A stretch of 7,062 nt of DNA, taken from assembly GCA_900542305.1 (NCBI GenBank), contig UQMU01000054.1:1-7062 (forward strand). Reading direction: 5' to 3'. Positions within the stretch are counted from its first letter, which is position 1; each line of letters opens with the position of its first letter. Origin of the DNA: an uncultured Collinsella sp. GTDB taxonomy: Bacteria > Actinomycetota > Coriobacteriia > Coriobacteriales > Coriobacteriaceae. Shown one piece after another: positions 1 through 5,519 of this stretch. A program made the position numbers and the translations under genes. Under the pieces are notes generated by a model, which was given only the letters and a program-made list of their open reading frames with translations, searched no databases and was not told the DNA's origin.

Positions 1-15
1 GCGAACCTCCAGTCC

Positions 16-32
16 GGACCGCTTCACGGTCC
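16..32. repeat. 6-bp hairpin, GGACCG / CGGTCC
   Basis: A perfect 6-bp inverted repeat encloses a 5-base loop (CTTCA) and is followed on the plus strand by AACTTTCT. It could be a weak terminator for a gene reading in from the left, but the T run is broken, so function is uncertain. Confidence 0.4.
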
Positions 33-45
33 AACTTTCTGTCCG

Positions 46-84
46 CACCCCCAAATGAAGGGGTGAAGGGGTGTAAATAGGGTG
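46..84. repeat. GGGGTG iterations with a 6-bp hairpin
   Basis: GGGGTG occurs at 60-65 and 68-73, and AGGGTG at 79-84, all in the same direction and set in A-rich spacers. The first copy also pairs with CACCCC at 46-51 to form a hairpin. Clusters like this are often protein-binding sites near the ends of mobile elements; that role is an inference here. Confidence 0.4.
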
Positions 85-131
85 AAATAGAAAACTAATC
101 AAGAAGAGCAAAAACGGCAGAATAGCTAAAT

Positions 132-177
132 TACCTGCGGAAACAGAGATATTGATGAAAATGAAAAACCGCAGGTA
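132..177. repeat. 9-bp inverted repeat flanking an AT-rich spacer
   Basis: TACCTGCGG at 132-140 is matched perfectly by CCGCAGGTA at 169-177, with 28 bases between that are mostly A, T and G. It lies 17 bases left of the tRNA junction. A pair of arm-type binding sites for an integrase or excisionase, or a hairpin in a transcript, are both possible. The repeat is seen directly; the role is inferred. Confidence 0.55.
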
Positions 178-194
178 GGGTAAGAGCTCATGAC

Positions 195-239
195 CTCCTA
201 AAGCGGGTGCCGACGGTTCGAATCCGCCCGGGGGCACCA
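195..239 (+). pseudogene. 3' half of tRNA-Arg(CCU), att-site remnant
   Basis: The segment reads as the 3' half of a class I tRNA. It has a seven-base anticodon loop CTCCTAA (195-201, anticodon CCT at 197-199), the 3' anticodon stem AGCGG, a five-base variable loop GTGCC, a T arm with loop TTCGAAT (217-223), acceptor strand CGGGGGC (229-235), discriminator A236 and CCA (237-239). The bases before the loop, ATGAC, do not pair with AGCGG, and no GCCCCCG acceptor strand occurs upstream, so the 5' half is missing. The T stem has one A-C mismatch (213 against 227). An acceptor of this kind with A73 fits actinobacterial tRNA-Arg as I remember it. The break exactly at the anticodon loop is typical of a tyrosine-integrase crossover site, so this is probably an attR or attL. 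It is unlikely to make a working tRNA. Confidence 0.62.
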
Positions 240-249
240 GAAGATTATG

Positions 250-277
250 ACGGCGTCGCGAGAGCGGCGCCGTTTCT
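250..277 (+). terminator. Rho-independent terminator behind the tRNA-Arg fragment
   Basis: A 10-bp stem (250-259 with 264-273, including one G-T pair) is capped by a GAGA tetraloop and followed by TTTCTGGTTT. Its position 10 bases after the CCA suggests it is the native terminator of the original tRNA gene, left behind with the 3' fragment when the element integrated. Confidence 0.7.
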
Positions 278-283
278 GGTTTG

Positions 284-320
284 TGGGAGCTGCCGGCGGA
301 TTCGAACCGTCGACACCCGC
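284..320 (-). repeat. Inverted partial copy of the tRNA 3' arm
   Basis: The reverse complement of 295-320 matches 203-228 at 25 of 26 positions, covering the 3' anticodon stem, variable loop and T arm. Past the T arm the two copies differ: this one continues GGCAGCT, then C, then CCA (complement of 284-286). No matching 5' tRNA half is found on the minus strand, so it is a remnant. Together with 203-228 it could fold into a long hairpin that encloses the terminator at 250-277. Confidence 0.6.
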
Positions 321-347
321 GTCACTCATTTCCCCGCGGGGGGAGTT

Positions 348-370
348 TTCGAATCCGCCCGGGGGCACTA
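348..370 (+). repeat. Second direct copy of the tRNA 3' end
   Basis: Positions 348-368 are identical to 217-237 over 21 bases, from the T loop to the first base of the CCA. Here the CCA reads CTA. Upstream of the T loop the sequence is unrelated and contains the palindrome CCCCGCGGGG (332-341), so only the 3' tip of a tRNA survives. It may mark an older integration at the same site or a local duplication. Confidence 0.65.
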
Positions 371-380
371 GAGGAATATC

Positions 381-413
381 GAGCCCGGTACCGTTACGGT
401 GCCGGACTCTTTT
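381..413 (+). terminator. Rho-independent terminator behind the second tRNA copy
   Basis: A 12-bp stem with one internal C-A mismatch (381-393 with 397-409) has a TTA loop and is followed by TTTTGGTTT. It stands behind the second tRNA 3'-end copy just as the terminator at 250-277 stands behind the first, so tRNA tip plus terminator appears twice. Confidence 0.7.
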
Positions 414-445
414 GGTTTAAGGCATGCCGTAGTATTCGCTGCTTA

Positions 446-487
446 GATAAAGAAAGCGCCCGCTTGCTGGGGGAGCAAGCGGGCGCC
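446..487 (-). terminator. Operon terminator downstream of pknB
   Basis: A perfect 13-bp GC-rich stem (456-468 with 474-486) with a 5-base loop is followed, reading on the minus strand, by TTTCTTTATCT. It lies about 50 bases beyond the pknB stop and is the expected end of the phosphatase, cell-wall enzyme and kinase operon. It converges with the plus-strand terminator at 381-413. Confidence 0.9.
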
Positions 488-538
488 TGTGAGCGAATAT
501 GTTTGCGGCGAGAGCCGTGATGGGCGGTGGGGTGGCGA

Positions 539-2500
539 CTAGTTGGTCGTACCGGAATCGTCACCCGTGCCCGAGCCAGAGCCAGAGCCCGAGCCAGAAA
601 GTGCGACCGTCAGCGTGATCGTGCTGTCGGTGGATTGCTTGCCGGTGGGGGAGACGCCCGTAACGGTGGCATCCTCGTTACCGCTTACGGGATTGCCGTT
701 CTGGTCACAGAAGCCGATGTTATAGAAACCGGCGTTGTTGAGCGCGGTGACGGCGGCGGAGATGCTCTTGCCGTACAGGTTGCCCGGGACGGCGGCCTTG
801 CCGGACTTCTTGGCAATGACGACGGTAATCGTGGCGCCGGGCTTCTGCTTGCCGCTGGGGTTCCAGCTGATCACGGTGCCCTCGGTAACCGAGTCGTTCT
901 CCTGGTAGCTCACGTCGACGCCAAAGCCTGCCATATCGAGGGCGTTGCGTGCTTGGGCCTCGGTCATGTCGGTCAGGTCGGGGACGGACGTGGTATCCGG
1001 GCCGCTCGAGACCTTGTACGAGATGGTCGTGCCCTTCGCGACTTCCTTGCCGGCTTCGGTGCCCTGCTCAAAGACCTGACCCTCATCGGCCTCGTTGGCC
1101 TCCTCGGAGGCGTTGCCCTTCAGGCCAACGCTTGCCAGCGCGGCTTCTGCCTGGTCCTTGGTCAGGCCGAGAAGCTGGGGAACCTCAACCTTCTCGGAGG
1201 GCTTGGGGCCCTTGGAGATTACCAGGTTCACCTTGGTGCCCTTGGCCTTCTTGGTGTTGCCGTTGGGCGTCTGCTCGGCGACCTTGCCCTCGTCGACATC
1301 GTCGTTGTAGCTTTGGTCGATGGTGCCGACCTCGAGGCCGGCTTCCTTGATCAGCTCGACGGCAGTCTGCTGGTCCTTGCCCAGCACATCGGGCACGGTG
1401 ACCTGCTCGCCGCCAAAGAGTCCCGTGGCAAAAGCCACCACGATGCCGATGACGGCAACCGCTGCCACCACGGCGGCGATGATCTTGTTCTTGTTGGATT
1501 TGGGCTCTTCGACCTCGTAGGAGCCGGTGGAGCCCGAAACCGAGCTACGGGCGGTATTCTGGCCGCTCACGCCCGAGACGGGACGCACCATGGCGCGCGT
1601 CTGATCGGAAAGCTCGCGAGTCTTGGTGGCGCCCAGCTCACCGGGGGCACCGATGATGCGCGTGGGCTCCGAGACGTTGACGGCTCGGCCCGACAGGTAG
1701 CTGTTGAGCACCTGACGCAGCTCGTCGGCGGTCTGGAAGCGGTTTGCCGGGTCTTTCTCCATGCACTTGAGGATGATGCGCTCAAGGTCGGCGTCGACAC
1801 CGGAGTTGATCTGGCTCGGCGGAATAGGCAGCTCGTTGACCTGCTTGAGTGCGACCGAGATAGCGTCGTCACCGTCAAAGGGAACGCGGCCGGTGGCGCA
1901 TTCATACATCACGACGCCCAGCGAGTAGATATCCGAGGTGGGGCCGAGGTCCTGACCACGGGTCTGCTCGGGGCTGACGTAGTGGGCGGTGCCCAACACG
2001 TTGTTGTCCTGCGTGAGGTGGCTATTCTTGGCGCGCGCGATGCCAAAATCCATCACCTTGATGTTGCCGTCGGGCAGCACCATGATGTTTTGCGGCTTGA
2101 TGTCGCGGTGGATGATCTCGTGCTTGTGTGCGACCGAAAGCGCAGAGCTGATCTGCGAGCCGATCTGCGCGACCTTTTTGGGGTCGAGGGCTCCATGGCT
2201 CTTGATGCCGCTCTTGAGGTCGGTACCGCGCAGGTACTCCATGACGATGTAATAGGTGTCGCCGTCCTTGCCCCAATCGTAGACGCCTACGATATAGGGG
2301 GAGGAGAGGCCGGCTGCTGCCTGGGCCTCCTGCTTAAAGCGCGCGGCGAAGGTGGCGTCGCCGGCGTACTGCGGCAGCATGATCTTGACGGCTACCGTGC
2401 GGTCGAGGACCTGATCCTGCGCACGGTAGACGGTCGCCATGCCGCCTGTCCCCACCTTATCCTTGAGGAGGTATCTTCCCCCGAGGACCCTCTGTTCCAT
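539..2500 (-). CDS. pknB: PASTA-domain Ser/Thr protein kinase PknB
   Basis: This is a 653-residue membrane kinase that phosphorylates Ser/Thr on proteins of cell growth and wall synthesis; PASTA domains of this family bind muropeptides or lipid II outside the cell. Visible kinase features are the glycine loop GTGGMATVY (17-25), Lys39 in AVKI, Glu58, HRDIKPQN (131-138, catalytic Asp133), DFG (151-153) and SPEQ (176-179). A Thr/Ser-rich juxtamembrane segment (about 276-339) leads to one membrane helix (340-363). Outside are PASTA domains at about 367-432, 438-501 and 504-566, a diverged fourth at 569-634, and a Ser-Gly tail. Four PASTA units and the overall layout match Mycobacterium tuberculosis PknB. 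I chose the ATG at 2500 because AGGAG lies five bases upstream; an in-frame ATG at 2515 would add five residues but has no ribosome site. In the activation loop, Thr163 is kept, but the position of the second mycobacterial phosphothreonine is Asp165. Confidence 0.95.
   Translation of the reverse strand: MEQRVLGGRYLLKDKVGTGGMATVYRAQDQVLDRTVAVKIMLPQYAGDATFAARFKQEAQAAAGLSSPYIVGVYDWGKDGDTYYIVMEYLRGTDLKSGIKSHGALDPKKVAQIGSQISSALSVAHKHEIIHRDIKPQNIMVLPDGNIKVMDFGIARAKNSHLTQDNNVLGTAHYVSPEQTRGQDLGPTSDIYSLGVVMYECATGRVPFDGDDAISVALKQVNELPIPPSQINSGVDADLERIILKCMEKDPANRFQTADELRQVLNSYLSGRAVNVSEPTRIIGAPGELGATKTRELSDQTRAMVRPVSGVSGQNTARSSVSGSTGSYEVEEPKSNKNKIIAAVVAAVAVIGIVVAFATGLFGGEQVTVPDVLGKDQQTAVELIKEAGLEVGTIDQSYNDDVDEGKVAEQTPNGNTKKAKGTKVNLVISKGPKPSEKVEVPQLLGLTKDQAEAALASVGLKGNASEEANEADEGQVFEQGTEAGKEVAKGTTISYKVSSGPDTTSVPDLTDMTEAQARNALDMAGFGVDVSYQENDSVTEGTVISWNPSGKQKPGATITVVIAKKSGKAAVPGNLYGKSISAAVTALNNAGFYNIGFCDQNGNPVSGNEDATVTGVSPTGKQSTDSTITLTVALSGSGSGSGSGTGDDSGTTN
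566..601. repeat. Hexamer repeat coding the Ser-Gly tail of PknB
   Basis: Six-base units of the form (A/C)GAGCC on the plus strand are tandemly repeated, clearest at 572-595, with degraded units on either side. On the coding strand they give alternating Ser and Gly at the extreme C-terminus of PknB. Because units are six bases, slippage would change tail length by two residues without shifting frame. Confidence 0.7.
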
Positions 2501-2505
2501 TCCTG

Positions 2506-2510
2506 CTCCT
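2506..2510 (-). promoter_or_regulatory. Ribosome binding site that fixes the pknB start
   Basis: On the minus strand, AGGAG is followed by five bases and then the ATG at 2500. This favours MEQRVLGG as the N-terminus over the ATG at 2515, which the site lies downstream of. Confidence 0.8.
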
Positions 2511-2570
2511 AACATAACTATTCGCTCAACGATGTGTGTAGTACCTACTGTGTGGCCGCTGGGGCCATGT

Positions 2571-2606
2571 GGCGCATTGCCGCTAGCCCTTAGGCCGCGG
2601 TGCGCC
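2571..2606. repeat. Possible hairpin in the gap before pknB
   Basis: GGCGCA (2571-2576) pairs with TGCGCC (2601-2606), and CCGC (2580-2583) with GCGG (2597-2600), leaving a three-base bulge. It sits 27 bases past the fusion-gene stop, in the 132-base gap before pknB. There is no T run on the minus strand, so it is not a clear terminator; it could slow transcription or protect an mRNA end. I see no convincing promoter in the gap. Confidence 0.35.
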
Positions 2607-2632
2607 CCGGGTGTCCGATTCGATCATGGGCA

Positions 2633-5503
2633 TCACGCTCCCTGTGCGGCAAGCGCCGCGGTCAGGACGATGCCGGCGATCTTGGCGGCCTTGACGTCAT
2701 GCTTGTCGTAATCCTCCAAGGCCACCGAGATGGCGACCGTGGGTGAATCGTAAGGTGCAAAGCCAACGAACATCGAGTTGACGTTGGTGCCGCCGATCTC
2801 GGCCGAGCCAGTCTTGCCGGCGACCTTGACGCCGGGGACCTGGGCATCGGTGCCGGTGCCGGACTGGACGACGGCAAGCATGGCCTGCTTGACCTGGTCG
2901 GCCGTGGCGGAGCTGACGGCCTGACCCAGCGAGCGGGACTGCGTGGTCTTGACCACGGTTCCGTCCGGGGCGAGTACCTGGGCTACAAAGAACGGGTCCA
3001 TGACCACGCCGCTGTTAGCGATGGCGGCGGCAATCACGGCGTTTTGCATGACGGTGGTCTGCGGGCCGGGCGTGTGGTCCATGCCGACAGGCTGGCCGGC
3101 GCCGGCCCAGGCGGTCTCCCACTCGGTCATGAGCGACGGGTCGGCCATGATGGAGGCCGTGGAGGTCAGGTCCTGGCCGAGCTTTTGGCCGTAGCCAAAG
3201 GCGTTGGCAAACTGCACGAGCGTGTTTGCGCCAACTTCGGTCGCCACCTGGCCAAAGACGACGTTGGAGGACACGGCAAAGGCCTGCTGCAGGCTGATGG
3301 TGCCGTAGCTCTCGTTGGCATAGTTGGTGACCGGTGCGTTGCCGATGTCCATGGAGCCGGGCGCCTGGTAGGTGCTGGTAAGGCTGGCGGTACCGGTCTC
3401 GAGTGCCGCGGAAAGCGTAACGACCTTAAACGTGGAGCCCGGCGTGTACAGCGCGTCCATGGCGCGATTGTACATAGAGCCGTCCTCGCCGCCGCCCGCC
3501 TGCAGCAGGGCGTCGATGTTGGTGTTGTCGTAGGTGGGCGAGCTGGCACATGCGAGCACCGCGCCGGTACGCGGATCGATGACCACTACAGCGCCCTTAA
3601 AGCCCTTGAGTGCCTGCTCGGCCGCCGTCTGGATACGCGAGTCAATGGTGAGCTTGGCGGTGTTGCCCGGCTGGGTCTGGCCCGCGAGCGACGCGATGGC
3701 GTTGTTCCAGCTGGAGTAATCCTTAGAGCCGGTGAGCGTGTCGTTCATGACGCTCTCGATGGCAGTGGTGCCATACTGCTGGCTCACGTAGCCAACCACG
3801 TGCGCTGCCAGGTTACCGTTGGGGTAGGAGCGTACGTAGGTGCCGTCCTCCTGCTGCAGCGACTCGGCCAGCGTCACGCCATCGGACGTGATGATGGAGC
3901 CGCGCTGGATGTACTTGGAGCGGGCGATGGTGTGGTTGTTGGTCGGCATGTCCTGATAGTCCTTGGCCTTGATGACCTGGACATAGGTGAGGTTGCCGAT
4001 AAGGATGGCGAACAGCGCCGTAAAGGCGAGCACCGCACGGGTTAGACGGTTGGCGAGCGCAACGCGGCCGAGCACGCCGGATTCAGGCGTGTCGAGCAGG
4101 CGACGACGCATGCGCGAGCCGACGGAATGGCTGCCGCTGCCGTAGGAAGACGAGGCGGCAAAGCGCGTGCCCGTCGGGGCGGCGGCAGATGCGACCTGAT
4201 CATCGGTGATGGCGGCCATGGTGCCGGTGCCGGTAAGCTCGGCCTCGCGTCCGGTCGCTTCGTCACCGGCGCGCAGCAGGAGCGCGACGATGATAAAGCT
4301 CGCCAGCAGCGAGGAGCCGCCCTGGCTCATAAAGGGCAGGGTGACGCCGGTCAGCGGGATCAGGCGGGTTACGCCGCCAACGATCAAAAAGGCCTGGAAG
4401 CTGATGGCGGCCGTAAGGCCTGTGGCGCTAAAGGCGGCGAGGTCGGATTTAGCGCGGGCAGCCGTGGTGAGGCCACGCACGGCAAAGAGCATAAACAGGA
4501 TGAGCACGGCGCCGCCGCCCAAAAGGCCCATCTCCTCGCCGATGGCCGAGAAGATAAAGTCGGACTCGACGACAGGGATGTTGTTGGCCATGCCGTTGCC
4601 GATGCCAACACCGACCAGACCGCCATCGGCAAGCGAGAAGAGCGACTGGACGATCTGGTAGCCCTGGCCCTGGGCGTCCTTAAACGGATCGAGCCAAACC
4701 TGGAAACGCACCTGAACGTGAGACAGGAACTTGTAGGCGCCCACGGCTCCAACGGCTAAGAGCGCAAGGCCGATAACGACATACGAAAAGCGCCCCGTGG
4801 CAACGTAGAGCATCAGCAAGAAGATGGTGTAGAACAGCACGGCCGAACCCAGGTCGCGTTCGAAGACGACGACGAGCAGGCACACACCCCACACGGCAAA
4901 CAGCGGCAGCAGCAGTCGCAGGCGAGGGATCTTAAAGCCCAGAATCTTGCGGTTGGAGATGGAGAGCAGCTCGCGGTTCTCGGCCAGGTAGCCGGCCAGG
5001 AACAGGACGATAAAGACCTTGGCGAACTCGCCGGGCTGGATGGTAAAGCCCGCGATGCGAATCCACAGCTTGGAGCCCGAGATCGTGGTGCCGATAAAGA
5101 TAGGCAGCATCAGCAGAATGATGCCGATGATGCCAAAGGTGTACTTGTAGCGCATGACCACGTCGAGGTTTTTGACTAGTGCAAGCGTTCCCACCATGAG
5201 CGCCACCGAGACAAACAGGATGATGAGCTGTGAGATGGCGAGAGCGGGGGCGAGACGCGTCACGAACGTGATGCCGATGCCCGAAAGTATAAATACGATG
5301 GGCAGGATGGCGGGGTCGGCACCGGGCGCCAAGATGCGCACGGCAATGTGGGCCGCGGCAAAGGCGGCAAAGAGGCCGATCGGTACGGCGAGCGTCTCAA
5401 AGGAGATGGCAGCGCCCGCGGTGAGGACGTACATCGCATACAGCAGGATGACGGGGAACGCCGAGGCGATGAGCAAGAGCAGCTCGGTGTTGCGGCGACT
5501 CAT
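2633..5503 (-). CDS. rodA-pbpA: Fused SEDS glycosyltransferase and class B PBP transpeptidase (RodA-PbpA)
   Basis: One 956-residue chain joins two enzymes that polymerise and crosslink peptidoglycan from lipid II. Residues 1-415 are a multi-spanning SEDS domain with the family motifs IQPGEFAK (about 155-162), FERDLGSA (215-222), ESDFIFSAIGEE (313-324, with the conserved Asp) and LPFMSQGGSS (389-398). A Ser/Thr/Ala-rich linker of about 70 residues follows, then a membrane helix (about 488-510) and a PbpA-type region containing RGSIITSDGVTLAES and YPNGNLAAHVVGY. The transpeptidase domain (about 632-956) has all three motifs: STFK (690-693, nucleophile Ser690), SSN (745-747) and KTG (897-899). 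SEDS C-termini are cytoplasmic, so the linker and second anchor put the PBP outside, as needed. In mycobacteria rodA and pbpA are separate neighbours. I start at the ATG at 5503 because GGGAG lies eight bases upstream; the GTG at 5510-5512 overlaps that site. The SEDS half could equally be labelled FtsW-like; position and PbpA partner favour RodA. Confidence 0.93.
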   Translation of the reverse strand: MSRRNTELLLLIASAFPVILLYAMYVLTAGAAISFETLAVPIGLFAAFAAAHIAVRILAPGADPAILPIVFILSGIGITFVTRLAPALAISQLIILFVSVALMVGTLALVKNLDVVMRYKYTFGIIGIILLMLPIFIGTTISGSKLWIRIAGFTIQPGEFAKVFIVLFLAGYLAENRELLSISNRKILGFKIPRLRLLLPLFAVWGVCLLVVVFERDLGSAVLFYTIFLLMLYVATGRFSYVVIGLALLAVGAVGAYKFLSHVQVRFQVWLDPFKDAQGQGYQIVQSLFSLADGGLVGVGIGNGMANNIPVVESDFIFSAIGEEMGLLGGGAVLILFMLFAVRGLTTAARAKSDLAAFSATGLTAAISFQAFLIVGGVTRLIPLTGVTLPFMSQGGSSLLASFIIVALLLRAGDEATGREAELTGTGTMAAITDDQVASAAAPTGTRFAASSSYGSGSHSVGSRMRRRLLDTPESGVLGRVALANRLTRAVLAFTALFAILIGNLTYVQVIKAKDYQDMPTNNHTIARSKYIQRGSIITSDGVTLAESLQQEDGTYVRSYPNGNLAAHVVGYVSQQYGTTAIESVMNDTLTGSKDYSSWNNAIASLAGQTQPGNTAKLTIDSRIQTAAEQALKGFKGAVVVIDPRTGAVLACASSPTYDNTNIDALLQAGGGEDGSMYNRAMDALYTPGSTFKVVTLSAALETGTASLTSTYQAPGSMDIGNAPVTNYANESYGTISLQQAFAVSSNVVFGQVATEVGANTLVQFANAFGYGQKLGQDLTSTASIMADPSLMTEWETAWAGAGQPVGMDHTPGPQTTVMQNAVIAAAIANSGVVMDPFFVAQVLAPDGTVVKTTQSRSLGQAVSSATADQVKQAMLAVVQSGTGTDAQVPGVKVAGKTGSAEIGGTNVNSMFVGFAPYDSPTVAISVALEDYDKHDVKAAKIAGIVLTAALAAQGA

Positions 5504-5511
5504 AAGCGGCA

Positions 5512-5516
5512 CTCCC
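5512..5516 (-). promoter_or_regulatory. Ribosome binding site of the fusion gene
   Basis: GGGAG on the minus strand precedes the ATG at 5503 by eight bases and lies in the 16-base gap after the phosphatase stop (TAG, 5520-5522). The tight spacing supports co-transcription of the two genes. The upstream in-frame GTG overlaps this site and cannot use it. Confidence 0.75.
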
Positions 5517-5519
5517 TTT

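Larger units (their letters stand above)
1..194. mobile_element. Probable terminal segment of a tRNA-integrated element (gene-free)
   Basis: This stretch is much richer in A and T than the rest of the window and stops abruptly at 195, where tRNA-like sequence begins in the middle of an anticodon loop. That junction is what site-specific integration into a tRNA gene leaves at the end away from the intact gene. The segment holds a 6-bp hairpin (16-32), a second 6-bp hairpin (46-65), repeated GGGGTG words (60-84) and a 9-bp inverted repeat (132-177). Frame 1 on the plus strand is open from the left edge to a TGA at 64-66 and could be the tail of a gene, but 21 codons are too few to judge. No integrase is visible. 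The identity of the element is inferred; only the junction and composition change are seen. Confidence 0.45.
240..538. other. Gene-free stretch between element end and pknB
   Basis: No gene is supported here. An open frame at 281-520 on the plus strand has no ribosome site and runs across two tRNA remnants and two terminators, so it is not credible. The stretch is filled by three terminators and two partial tRNA 3' ends, listed separately, and separates the plus-strand tRNA remnants from the convergent kinase operon. Confidence 0.7.

Noticed and set aside
152..181. Possible plus-strand promoter, TTGATG and TAGGGT spaced 18 bases
   Set aside because: The -10 box matches consensus at only three of six positions, and there is no gene behind it apart from a tRNA fragment.
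180..239. A functional complete tRNA gene
   Set aside because: No 5' acceptor strand complementary to CGGGGGC exists upstream, the anticodon stem does not pair, and the T stem has a mismatch.
203..370. CRISPR array
   Set aside because: The repeats are tRNA 3' ends, one is inverted, and spacing is irregular.
281..520. A 79-codon plus-strand open frame in the intergenic stretch
   Set aside because: It runs across two tRNA remnants and two terminators, and has no ribosome site.
527..2512. A 661-codon open frame antisense to the whole of pknB
   Set aside because: It mirrors pknB in a GC-rich genome, where the antisense frame rarely meets stops. The product is low-complexity Gly/Val/Asp/Ala/Leu with no family motif, and pknB has complete motifs.
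3044..4045. A 333-codon plus-strand open frame inside the fusion gene
   Set aside because: Composition is Gly/Val/Arg-rich and motif-free, and it lies wholly within the intact transpeptidase region; a shadow frame.
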